From NCBI GenBank assembly GCA_013695255.1, contig JACDAV010000236.1, positions 1 through 7,813 on the forward strand: a stretch of 7,813 nt of DNA, written 5' to 3'. The notes under the pieces were generated by a model that saw nothing but the letters and a program-made list of their open reading frames with translations, made no database searches and was not told the origin of the DNA. Below are positions 1 through 7,695 of this stretch, piece by piece. Position numbers and translations under genes: made by a program. This stretch comes from Chloroflexota bacterium (GTDB taxonomy: Bacteria > Chloroflexota > Limnocylindria > Limnocylindrales > CSP1-4). How positions within the stretch are numbered: the first letter of the stretch is position 1; every line of letters starts with the position of its first letter.

Positions 1-70
1 GGTGCGAGGCCTCCCGGCCGAGCGACGGCCCGATTCTCGGCGGTGAGGCGGGTATGAATCCTGCGTGCGA
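1..70 (-). other. rpoB-rpoC spacer with a candidate rpoC ribosome binding site
   Basis: This is the sequence downstream of the rpoB TGA stop. It has no start codon that begins a recognisable RpoC. On the minus strand a GGGAGG motif lies at bases 15-10, followed by nine bases up to the window edge. That spacing would fit a start codon just outside the window. rpoC directly downstream of rpoB is nearly universal in bacteria, so I infer this is the rpoC ribosome binding site. rpoC itself cannot be seen here. Confidence 0.4.
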
Positions 71-3520
<3,450 letters not shown>

Positions 3521-3526
3521 GAAAGA

Positions 3527-3560
3527 CCGCTCCTTGGCGGAGGAGGAAGGGGAAGGGGGG
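3527..3560 (-). promoter_or_regulatory. rpoB translation initiation region with pyrimidine tract
   Basis: The rpoB Shine-Dalgarno AAGGAG lies at 3535-3530. CCGC at 3540-3537 can pair with GCGG at 3530-3527, placing most of the ribosome binding site in a six-base loop. Just upstream, the coding strand has an unbroken 22-base pyrimidine run (3560-3539). The bases are seen directly. Any role in ribosome loading or translational control is inference, and a four-base-pair stem is weak. Confidence 0.4.
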
Positions 3561-3580
3561 CCCGCGCTCACAGAAGGAGT

Positions 3581-3608
3581 AGGATACCGCGATCCTCGCG
3601 CATGTCAA
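3581..3608 (-). promoter_or_regulatory. Candidate sigma70-type promoter for rpoB
   Basis: On the minus strand a perfect -35 hexamer TTGACA (3608-3603) is followed after 16 bases by TATCCT (3586-3581), which matches four of six -10 consensus positions including the key second A and last T. Transcription would start near 3574, about 50 bases before the rpoB ATG. AT-rich hexamers are rare in this GC-rich locus, which strengthens the call. It would allow rpoB-rpoC to be expressed apart from the upstream ribosomal protein genes. Confidence 0.6.
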
Positions 3609-3609
3609 A

Positions 3610-3637
3610 CGGGGCGGCAGCCGAAACCGCCGCCCCG
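3610..3637 (-). terminator. GC-rich hairpin between rplL and rpoB (attenuator or terminator candidate)
   Basis: CGGGGCGGC (3637-3629) pairs perfectly with GCCGCCCCG (3618-3610) around a ten-base loop, giving nine base pairs, eight of them in a G/C-only block. Only three T residues follow on the minus strand, so it is a poor classical intrinsic terminator. It could still act as a partial attenuator, an RNA processing site or a 3' end stabiliser for the rplJ-rplL message. It ends one base before the T run that starts the -35 region of the rpoB promoter candidate. Confidence 0.5.
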
Positions 3638-3657
3638 CTGAAACCGATTCTCGTGTC

Positions 3658-3683
3658 CGGTCAGGTTACCAGAGGGCTGACCG
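3658..3683. repeat. Inverted repeat in the rplL-rpoB gap
   Basis: CGGTCAG (3658-3664) and CTGACCG (3677-3683) form a perfect seven-base inverted repeat around 12 bases. It lies between the dispersed repeat copy and the GC-rich hairpin. It could be an RNA stem or a protein-binding site. Nothing in the sequence favours one reading. Confidence 0.35.
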
Positions 3684-3704
3684 AATCCGGATCTCGACCG
3701 TTGC

Positions 3705-3741
3705 ATCCTGGGCCGGATGGCCTTGAGGACTGCTGCCTCCG
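3705..3741 (+). repeat. Dispersed intergenic repeat, single copy (inverted relative to the copies near tRNA-Trp)
   Basis: This 37-base block matches the minus strand of 7437-7401 at 32 of 37 positions with no gaps. Shared words include ATCCT, GGATGGCCT, GAGGAC and GCCTCCG. It contains GGCC-GGAT-GGCC, which can form a small hairpin. Its last seven bases, GCCTCCG, recur inverted at 3774-3780, so a larger stem is also possible. Similarity fades after 3741. It encodes no recognisable protein. Confidence 0.65.
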
Positions 3742-3816
3742 CTTTCGGGGGGCGGGTTCGCGCCGCTCGCTCACGGAGGCCCGAGGCGGAGCTCCGCGAC
3801 CCCATCGGCCCGACGT

Positions 3817-4215
3817 TTACTTGACCTCGACCTTTGCTCCCTGCTCTTCGAGGGCGGTCTTGATCTTCTCGGCCTCGTCGCGGGCGACCCCCTCCTTGAC
3901 CGCCTTGGGCGTCGCGTCGACGAGGTCCTTGGCCTCCTTGAGGCCGAGGCCGGTCAGCTCGCGAACGACCTTGATGACCGGGATCTTGTTCGGCCCGATC
4001 TCCGTGAGCGTGGCGGTGAACTCGGTCTGCTCCTCGACCGTGGCCGGTGCGGCGCCGTCGCCGGCCGCCCCCGCGCCCGGAGCGGCGGCAACCGCCACCG
4101 GGGCGGCGGCGCTGACGCCGTAGCGCTCCTCGAACCGCTTGATGAATTCGGACAGCTCCAGCACCGTCATCTTGTCGATCGCTTCGAGCACTTGGTCCTG
4201 GGTGGTGACAGCCAT
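3817..4215 (-). CDS. rplL: 50S ribosomal protein L7/L12
   Basis: This is the flexible stalk protein that binds L10 in multiple copies and recruits the GTPase factors EF-Tu, EF-G, IF2 and RF3 to the ribosome. The product is 132 residues, slightly longer than the usual 120-128. Residues 1-34 form the N-terminal dimerisation and L10-binding domain. Residues 35-59 are an Ala/Gly/Pro-rich hinge, and 60-132 are the C-terminal factor-binding domain with the diagnostic VIKVVRELTGLGLKEAKDLV. The ATG is preceded by AAGGAG at nine bases, a strong site that suits the high stoichiometry of this protein. The stop is TAA. It follows rplJ after 67 bases and is probably co-transcribed with it. Confidence 0.98.
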   Translation of the reverse strand: MAVTTQDQVLEAIDKMTVLELSEFIKRFEERYGVSAAAPVAVAAAPGAGAAGDGAAPATVEEQTEFTATLTEIGPNKIPVIKVVRELTGLGLKEAKDLVDATPKAVKEGVARDEAEKIKTALEEQGAKVEVK

Positions 4216-4238
4216 CGGGTGGATCTCCTTGACCTGGT

Positions 4239-4254
4239 GCCGGCGCAGGCCGGC
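4239..4254 (-). repeat. Hairpin in the rplJ-rplL spacer
   Basis: GCCGGC-CTGC-GCCGGC reads on the minus strand as a perfect six-base-pair stem with a four-base loop. It ends eight bases before the rplL AAGGAG (4230-4225). No T run follows, so it is not a terminator. It could keep the rplL ribosome binding site unpaired or act as a processing or stabilising element. That role is inference. Confidence 0.4.
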
Positions 4255-4282
4255 GGGACGAATCTGGATTCGGCGGGCGGCG

Positions 4283-4810
4283 TCAGGCGGCGGTTGCGGC
4301 GGCCTTCTGGTCTCGCACCTGGCTGAGCGCGTAGCCGAGGTTGCGGATGTTGGCGGCGAGCAGGCCCGCCAGGGTCACCGCCGGCGATTGCATGGCGCCG
4401 GCCAACGTGGCCAGCAGGACGTCGCGCGAAGGCAGCGTCGCCAACCGGGCGACACCGGCCGCGTCGATCGCGCGATCGCCGAGCACGCCGCCGGTGATCC
4501 GCACGATGCGATAGGGGCGCGTGGCGTCGATCACGGCCTTGGCCGTACGGGCCTCGTCGGTCCCGAATGCGATCGCCGTCGGACCGACGAGGAGCGGGCC
4601 GAGCGCCTCCTCGACGGAGTCCCGGGCCGCGATCTTCATCAGCCGGTTCTTGACCACGCGGTAGGAGACGTCCTGCTTGCGCAGGGAGCGCCGGACCTCC
4701 GCCAGATCCCTGACACCGAGACCGCGGTACTCCGTGACGATCATCGTCCGCGCTCGCGCGATCTCATCGCGCAGCTCGGCGACGGTCTCGCGCTTGGCGT
4801 CCGTCGACAT
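4283..4810 (-). CDS. rplJ: 50S ribosomal protein L10
   Basis: L10 anchors L7/L12 dimers to the 23S rRNA GTPase-associated region, next to L11. In well-studied bacteria the L10-L12 complex also binds its own mRNA leader. The product is 175 residues, normal for the family. The N-terminal RNA-binding domain shows TMIVTEYRGLGVRDLAEVRR and YRVVKNRLMKIA, followed by LVGPTAIAF. The C-terminal helix (after about residue 140) for L12 binding ends in an Ala-rich tail. The ATG at 4808-4810 has AGGAGG five bases upstream. The reading frame stays open upstream but that extension is not L10-like. A 356-base leader precedes it with overlapping stems that suggest autoregulation. The stop is TGA. Confidence 0.97.
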   Translation of the reverse strand: MSTDAKRETVAELRDEIARARTMIVTEYRGLGVRDLAEVRRSLRKQDVSYRVVKNRLMKIAARDSVEEALGPLLVGPTAIAFGTDEARTAKAVIDATRPYRIVRITGGVLGDRAIDAAGVARLATLPSRDVLLATLAGAMQSPAVTLAGLLAANIRNLGYALSQVRDQKAAATAA

Positions 4811-4851
4811 CTGTGCCTCCTGCACTCGAGCGCGCGGCCGGCGCGCGGCGG

Positions 4852-4927
4852 GGGGCGTCAGGTCTCGATCTCTCGAGACGCCCCTGCGACGGAGCCCCGC
4901 CTGGGGCATGCCACGGTTCGCAGGGGC
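4852..4927 (-). promoter_or_regulatory. Candidate L10-type leader with two mutually exclusive stems
   Basis: On the minus strand GCCCCTGCGA (4927-4918) pairs perfectly over ten bases with TCGCAGGGGC (4889-4880). Inside is a smaller GCCCC-AGGC-GGGGC hairpin (4907-4894). A competing stem joins GGGGCGTC (4884-4877) to GACGCCCC (4859-4852). The two long stems share 4884-4880, so they cannot coexist. Between the competing arms, GTCTCGA-GAGA-TCGAGAC (4879-4862) can form a GNRA-capped hairpin. The element ends 41 bases before the rplJ ATG. Leaders of rplJ operons are known to bind the L10-L12 complex, and in Bacillus subtilis they control attenuation. Here no T run follows the second stem, so the output could be translational or not intrinsic termination. 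Membership of the known L10 leader family is inferred from position and structure, not from a consensus match. Confidence 0.55.
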
Positions 4928-4987
4928 CGCACTCACCCGCGGGTGGAGGCGACACTGGTCCTGCCTCGGCGTGCTCGCCGTCGTCCC

Positions 4988-5013
4988 CGGTCCGCTCCCG
5001 TGGGAGCGGACCG
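4988..5013. repeat. Long perfect inverted repeat in the rplA-rplJ gap
   Basis: CGGTCCGCTCCC (4988-4999) and its exact complement (5002-5013) form 12-base arms around two central bases. As RNA the practical fold is 11 base pairs with a four-base CACG loop on the minus strand. No T run follows on either strand. It may be the upstream domain of the rplJ leader, a processing site or a protein-binding palindrome. The rest of the 356-base gap (4811-5166) shows no coding signal and no convincing promoter. Confidence 0.5.
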
Positions 5014-5106
5014 ATCCGATCCGGCGGATCAAGCCCCGACCGTCCCCCACCGTGGGCGGCGGTCCGCGGGCGCAGGCTGTCTCCGGCCTTGTCCGTCCTT
5101 GTGCCT

Positions 5107-5131
5107 GGCGACGCGTCTCTCGACCGTCGCC
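5107..5131 (-). repeat. Inverted repeat after rplA (possible 3' end hairpin)
   Basis: GGCGACG and CGTCGCC form a perfect seven-base stem around 11 bases, starting 35 bases after the rplA stop codon. It may mark the 3' end of the rplK-rplA message. With no T run after it, intrinsic termination is not supported. Confidence 0.35.
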
Positions 5132-5140
5132 GCGTGTGGT

Positions 5141-5160
5141 CCCGGGGTTGCCCGGGGTCG
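5141..5160. repeat. Short tandem repeat just after rplA
   Basis: Two ten-base units, cccggggttg and cccggggtcg, follow each other with nine of ten bases identical, starting six bases past the rplA stop. CCCGGG is self-complementary, so the two units could pair with each other. The sequence suggests no function. Confidence 0.4.
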
Positions 5161-5166
5161 CTCAGT

Positions 5167-5871
5167 CTACGCGGCGGCGGCCAGAACCGCCGGGACGTCG
5201 ACGCGAATGCCCGGGCCCATCGTGCTGGCGATCGTCAGACCGCGCATGTACTGGCCCTTCGCGCCGGCCGGTCGCGCCCGGTTCACCGCGTCGACCAGGG
5301 CCGCCATGTTGGCGGCGATGGCGGGCGCCTCGAAGCTGCTCCTGCCGATCGGCACGTGGATGATGCCGGCCTTGTCCACCTTGAATTCCACGCGCCCGCC
5401 CTTCACCTCGCGAACTGCTCGGTCGAGGTCGAAGGTGATCGTGCCCGCCTTGGGATTGGGCATCAGGCCGCGCCGACCGAGGATCTTGCCGAGGCGGCCG
5501 ACCATGCCCATCGTGTCCGGCGCGGCGAGCGCGACATCGAACTCGAGCCAGCCGGCCTCGATCCGCTTGACCAGGTCCTCCGCGCCGACCTCGTCCGCCC
5601 CCGCGCGCAGGGCTTCCTGCGCCTTGTCGCCCTGGGCGAAGACCGCGACACGGACCACCTTGCCCGTGCCGTGCGGCAGCACGACGGTGCCGCGCACCAT
5701 CTGGTCGGCATGGCGAGGGTCCACGCCGAGGCGCAGGTGGGCCTCGAGCGAGGCGTCGAAGTTGACGACGGTGGTCTGCTTGACGAGCTCCGCTGCCTCG
5801 TCGGGGCCGTACAGCCGCTCGCGGTCGACGAGCTTCGCCGCGTCCAGGTACTTCTTGCCGTGCTGTGCCAT
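5167..5871 (-). CDS. rplA: 50S ribosomal protein L1
   Basis: L1 binds 23S rRNA at the mobile L1 stalk near the E site and, in many bacteria, also represses its own mRNA. The product is 234 residues, normal length. It starts MAQHGKKYLDAAKLVDRERL and carries the family signature ILGRRGLMPNPKAGTI, plus a C-terminal YMRGLTIASTMGPGIRVD. The ATG is at 5869-5871, with AGGAG 11 bases upstream, a slightly long spacing. The frame is open further upstream, but those 41 residues do not resemble L1. The stop is TAG. The 219-base spacer from rplK is unusually long for this gene pair and holds a hairpin next to the ribosome binding site, the natural place to look for L1 autoregulation. Confidence 0.97.
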   Translation of the reverse strand: MAQHGKKYLDAAKLVDRERLYGPDEAAELVKQTTVVNFDASLEAHLRLGVDPRHADQMVRGTVVLPHGTGKVVRVAVFAQGDKAQEALRAGADEVGAEDLVKRIEAGWLEFDVALAAPDTMGMVGRLGKILGRRGLMPNPKAGTITFDLDRAVREVKGGRVEFKVDKAGIIHVPIGRSSFEAPAIAANMAALVDAVNRARPAGAKGQYMRGLTIASTMGPGIRVDVPAVLAAAA

Positions 5872-5890
5872 GTCGGTTTGTTCTCCTGAC

Positions 5891-5906
5891 GACCGGCGTG
5901 CCGGTC
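5891..5906 (-). promoter_or_regulatory. Hairpin immediately upstream of the rplA ribosome binding site
   Basis: GACCGG-CACG-CCGGTC forms a six-base-pair stem with a CACG loop, ending three bases before the AGGAG of rplA (5887-5883). The loop is the same as in the long palindrome before rplJ. L1 is known to repress its mRNA by binding a mimic of its rRNA site, but I do not see a clear match to that site here. The regulatory role is therefore a guess from position. Confidence 0.35.
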
Positions 5907-6090
5907 TCCCCCTGCTGATGCCGCCGCGCCCGGGGTCCTGCCGCCGGCGGATCTTACCGGTTCTTCGATCGCCGGTCGCGTGGATGCCAGTCAAGGCGCC
6001 GGCGAGGACGCGAGCGCGCGCACTTGTGCGTGCGTAAGCGAGCGCCCGGAGCCGGTAACGCGGCCTGGCGCCGCGCCACCGGGGATCGAC

Positions 6091-6516
6091 CTAGCCGGCG
6101 ACCTCGATCCCCATCGAGCGCGCGGTGCCTTCGACCTGGCGCATCGCCGCCTCGACGTCGTTGGCGTTCAGATCGACCATCTTCGTCTCGGCGATCTGGC
6201 GGACCTGGTCGCGGGTCACCCGGCCAACCATCTCGCGCTTCGCGGTGGCGGCACCCTTGTCGAGGCCGGCCGCCTTCTTCAGCATGTCGCCCGCGGGCGG
6301 CGTCTTGAGCACGAACGTGAACGAGCGGTCCTCGAAGACCGTGATCTGTGCCGGGATCACCTGGCCGGCCTTGTCGGCCGTCTTCTCGTTGTACGACTTG
6401 GTGAACTCGATGATGTTGATGCCGTGCGGCCCCAGCGCGGTGCCGACGGGCGGCGCGGGGGTGGCCTTGCCGGCCGGGAGCTGGAGCGTCAGGACGATGC
6501 GGATCTTCTTGGCCAC
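6091..6516 (-). CDS. rplK: 50S ribosomal protein L11
   Basis: L11 binds the GTPase-associated region of 23S rRNA at the stalk base, where thiopeptide antibiotics act. The product is 141 residues, the standard length. The N-terminal domain has the proline-rich loop ATPAPPVGTALGPHGINIIE (residues 18-37). The C-terminal rRNA-binding domain carries RSFTFVLKTPPAGDMLKKAA and ends with EGTARSMGIEV. The start is GTG at 6514-6516, since MAKKI matches the family N-terminus exactly and no ATG is near. AAAGGA lies 12 bases upstream and touches the nusG stop. Position 26 is Thr, where E. coli has Pro. The stop is TAG. It follows nusG after 18 bases, so co-transcription is very likely. Confidence 0.98.
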   Translation of the reverse strand: MAKKIRIVLTLQLPAGKATPAPPVGTALGPHGINIIEFTKSYNEKTADKAGQVIPAQITVFEDRSFTFVLKTPPAGDMLKKAAGLDKGAATAKREMVGRVTRDQVRQIAETKMVDLNANDVEAAMRQVEGTARSMGIEVAG

Positions 6517-6534
6517 GGGGCGCCCGATTCCTTT

Positions 6535-7113
6535 CTAGAGCTTCTCGACCTGGAGGAAGTCGAGCTCGACCGGCGTTTCGCGGCCGAAGATGCTGACGAG
6601 GACCTTGACCTTGTTGCGCTCGGGGTTGACCTCGTCGACCGTCCCGATGAACTCCGAGAACGGGCCGTCCGTCACGCGGACGCTCTGGCCCTTGGTGAAG
6701 GCGACCCGGTACTTGGGCGTCTCGACCCCCATGTGCCGGAGGATCTGCTTGACCTCGTTCTCGTCGAGCGGGATGGGCTCGCTGCGCACGCCCGGGATGT
6801 TGGCGCCCCCGACGAAGCTCGTCACGCCCGGCGTGTTGCGGACGACGAACCAGCTGTCCGGGTCGAGAATCATCTCGACGAGCACGTAGCCCGGGTAGAC
6901 CTTCTTCTGGACGGTGTGCCGCTGACCCTGGCGGATCTCGATCTCGTCCTCCATGGGGACGAGGACCTGGAAGATCTTGTCCTCCATGCCCATCGACTCG
7001 ATGCGGTGCTCGAGGTTCGCCTTGACCTTGTTCTCGTAGCCCGAGTAGGTATGGATGACGTACCAGCGCTTCTCGGGAGCGCGCGTCTCGGTCGTCGACT
7101 CGGTCACCATCAT
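6535..7113 (-). CDS. nusG: Transcription termination/antitermination factor NusG
   Basis: NusG binds the RNA polymerase clamp, affects pausing and Rho-dependent termination, and can link transcription to the leading ribosome. The product is about 192 residues. The N-terminal NGN domain begins KRWYVIHTYSGYENKVKANL and includes YPGYVLVEM and VRNTPGVTSFVG. The C-terminal KOW domain runs from about residue 139, with GQSVRVTDGPFSEFIGTVDE. The start is ambiguous. ATG, ATG and GTG occur in a row at 7113, 7110 and 7107, and the GGAG at 7117-7114 is 0, 3 and 6 bases away, so the second or third may be used. The purine tract also contains the last base of the secE TAG, implying translational coupling. 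The stop is TAG. Confidence 0.97.
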   Translation of the reverse strand: MMVTESTTETRAPEKRWYVIHTYSGYENKVKANLEHRIESMGMEDKIFQVLVPMEDEIEIRQGQRHTVQKKVYPGYVLVEMILDPDSWFVVRNTPGVTSFVGGANIPGVRSEPIPLDENEVKQILRHMGVETPKYRVAFTKGQSVRVTDGPFSEFIGTVDEVNPERNKVKVLVSIFGRETPVELDFLQVEKL

Positions 7114-7119
7114 CTCCCC

Positions 7120-7308
7120 CTAGCCCGGCTGCGCCAGCAGCCCGACGGCGCCCTGGAAGACGGTGTCGAGCACGGTGATGTACAGCCCGACCACCAGGCT
7201 GATCGCGAAGACGAGCACGGTCAGGTTGCGGGTCTGCTCCCGGGTGGGCCAGGTGACCTTCTTCAACTCGGACCAGGCTTCATCGATGAAGCGGCGGAGG
7301 CGACTCAC
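7120..7308 (-). CDS. secE: Preprotein translocase subunit SecE
   Basis: SecE is the small subunit that clamps and stabilises SecY in the membrane protein-export channel. The product is 62 residues, typical of the short single-span form found in most bacteria. The cytoplasmic amphipathic segment has the conserved motif EAWSELKKVTWPTREQT. One membrane span follows at about residues 29-50 (LTVLVFAISLVVGLYITVL). The start is GTG at 7306-7308. An in-frame TAG lies a short way upstream with no other start between. The ribosome binding site is weak (AGAAGAA). The stop is TAG, six bases before the first nusG start codon. The 131-base spacer to the tRNA carries a tandem repeat. Confidence 0.95.
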   Translation of the reverse strand: MSRLRRFIDEAWSELKKVTWPTREQTRNLTVLVFAISLVVGLYITVLDTVFQGAVGLLAQPG

Positions 7309-7362
7309 GTCGGTGGTTCTTCTTTCAGCTACGTTCTGCTACCAGTCTGGACTCTCCGAGGG

Positions 7363-7438
7363 CGGAGGCGACGCTTCTGCGAGCCATCCGCCCGAGGATT
7401 CGGAGGCCGCCGTCCTCTAGGCCATCCGCCCGAGGATT
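7363..7438 (-). repeat. Dispersed intergenic repeat, two tandem units after tRNA-Trp
   Basis: An exact 18-base direct repeat, gccatccgcccgaggatt on the plus strand, occurs at 7383-7400 and 7421-7438, a period of 38 bases. Each copy is followed on the minus strand by a less conserved 14 bases and then GCCTCCG or CGCCTCCG, so two 38-base units can be drawn. The first unit starts one base after the tRNA CCA end. It matches a copy in the rplL-rpoB gap (3705-3741) at 32 of 37 positions. GGATGGCC and GGCCTCC within the first unit can pair with one bulged base. It contains no open reading frame of note. Confidence 0.7.
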
Positions 7439-7439
7439 T

Positions 7440-7515
7440 TGGCAGGGGCGATAGGACTCGAACCTACAACCGCCGGTTTTGGAGACCGGTGCTCTGCCAA
7501 TTGAGCTACACCCCT
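7440..7515 (-). tRNA. trnW: tRNA-Trp (anticodon CCA)
   Basis: The 76-base gene folds into a complete cloverleaf. The acceptor AGGGGTG pairs with CGCCCCT with one T-G wobble. The D stem is GCTC/GAGC with AATTGGCA in the loop. The anticodon arm CCGGT-CTCCAAA-ACCGG carries CCA (plus 7480-7482). The variable loop has five bases, and the T arm holds the TTCGAAT loop. The discriminator is G, as in bacterial tRNA-Trp, and the 3' CCA is encoded. It sits between rpmG (11 bases away) and secE and is probably cut from the same transcript. tRNA-Trp at this place is a widely conserved arrangement. Confidence 0.97.
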
Positions 7516-7526
7516 GCGGTGTGCCG

Positions 7527-7691
7527 CTACTTCGCCTCGCGATGGAGGGTGTGACGGCGCTCACGGGGACAGTACTTCATCAGCTCGATCCGGTTCGGAT
7601 CGTTCTTCTTGTTCTTGCGCGTGCTGTAGGTGCGCATCTTGCACTCGGTGCACGCCAGCTGGATGACCGGACGGGCTTCGACTCTGGCCAT
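7527..7691 (-). CDS. rpmG: 50S ribosomal protein L33
   Basis: This is a small protein of the large ribosomal subunit, 54 residues, normal length. It contains LACTECKMRTYSTRKNKKN and KYCPRERRHTLHREAK, clearly the L33 family. The first CxxC pair (residues 14 and 17) is present, but the second is incomplete. Cys38 is followed by PRE where zinc-binding forms have a second Cys three residues on, leaving three cysteines. The ATG at 7689-7691 lies four bases after the tuf TAG. There is no strong ribosome binding site, so translation is probably coupled to tuf. A longer reading frame upstream lies over tuf and is not L33-like. The stop is TAG. Confidence 0.96.
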   Translation of the reverse strand: MARVEARPVIQLACTECKMRTYSTRKNKKNDPNRIELMKYCPRERRHTLHREAK

Positions 7692-7695
7692 CGCG

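Noticed and set aside
4811..5050. N-terminal extension of rplJ up to 5050
   Set aside because: The added residues do not resemble L10, cover the structured leader, and the ATG at 4810 has an excellent AGGAGG site.
5872..5994. N-terminal extension of rplA up to 5994
   Set aside because: MAQHGKKY is the normal L1 start and has its own ribosome binding site. The extra residues are Arg/Gly-rich and not L1-like.
5951..5994. Promoter between rplK and rplA using TTGACT (5994-5989) and TAAGAT (5956-5951)
   Set aside because: The two hexamers are 32 bases apart, too far for one promoter. No good -10 lies at 16-18 bases from TTGACT, and no good -35 fits TAAGAT.
7383..7438. CRISPR array from the regularly spaced 18-base repeat
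   Set aside because: There are only two repeats, each too short, with a 20-base spacer that itself resembles the flanking sequence. No cas genes are present. A tandem intergenic repeat explains it.
7401..7515. Integrase attachment site at the tRNA-Trp 3' end
   Set aside because: No duplicate of the tRNA 3' end occurs nearby and there is no integrase gene. The repeat begins outside the tRNA and does not copy its sequence.
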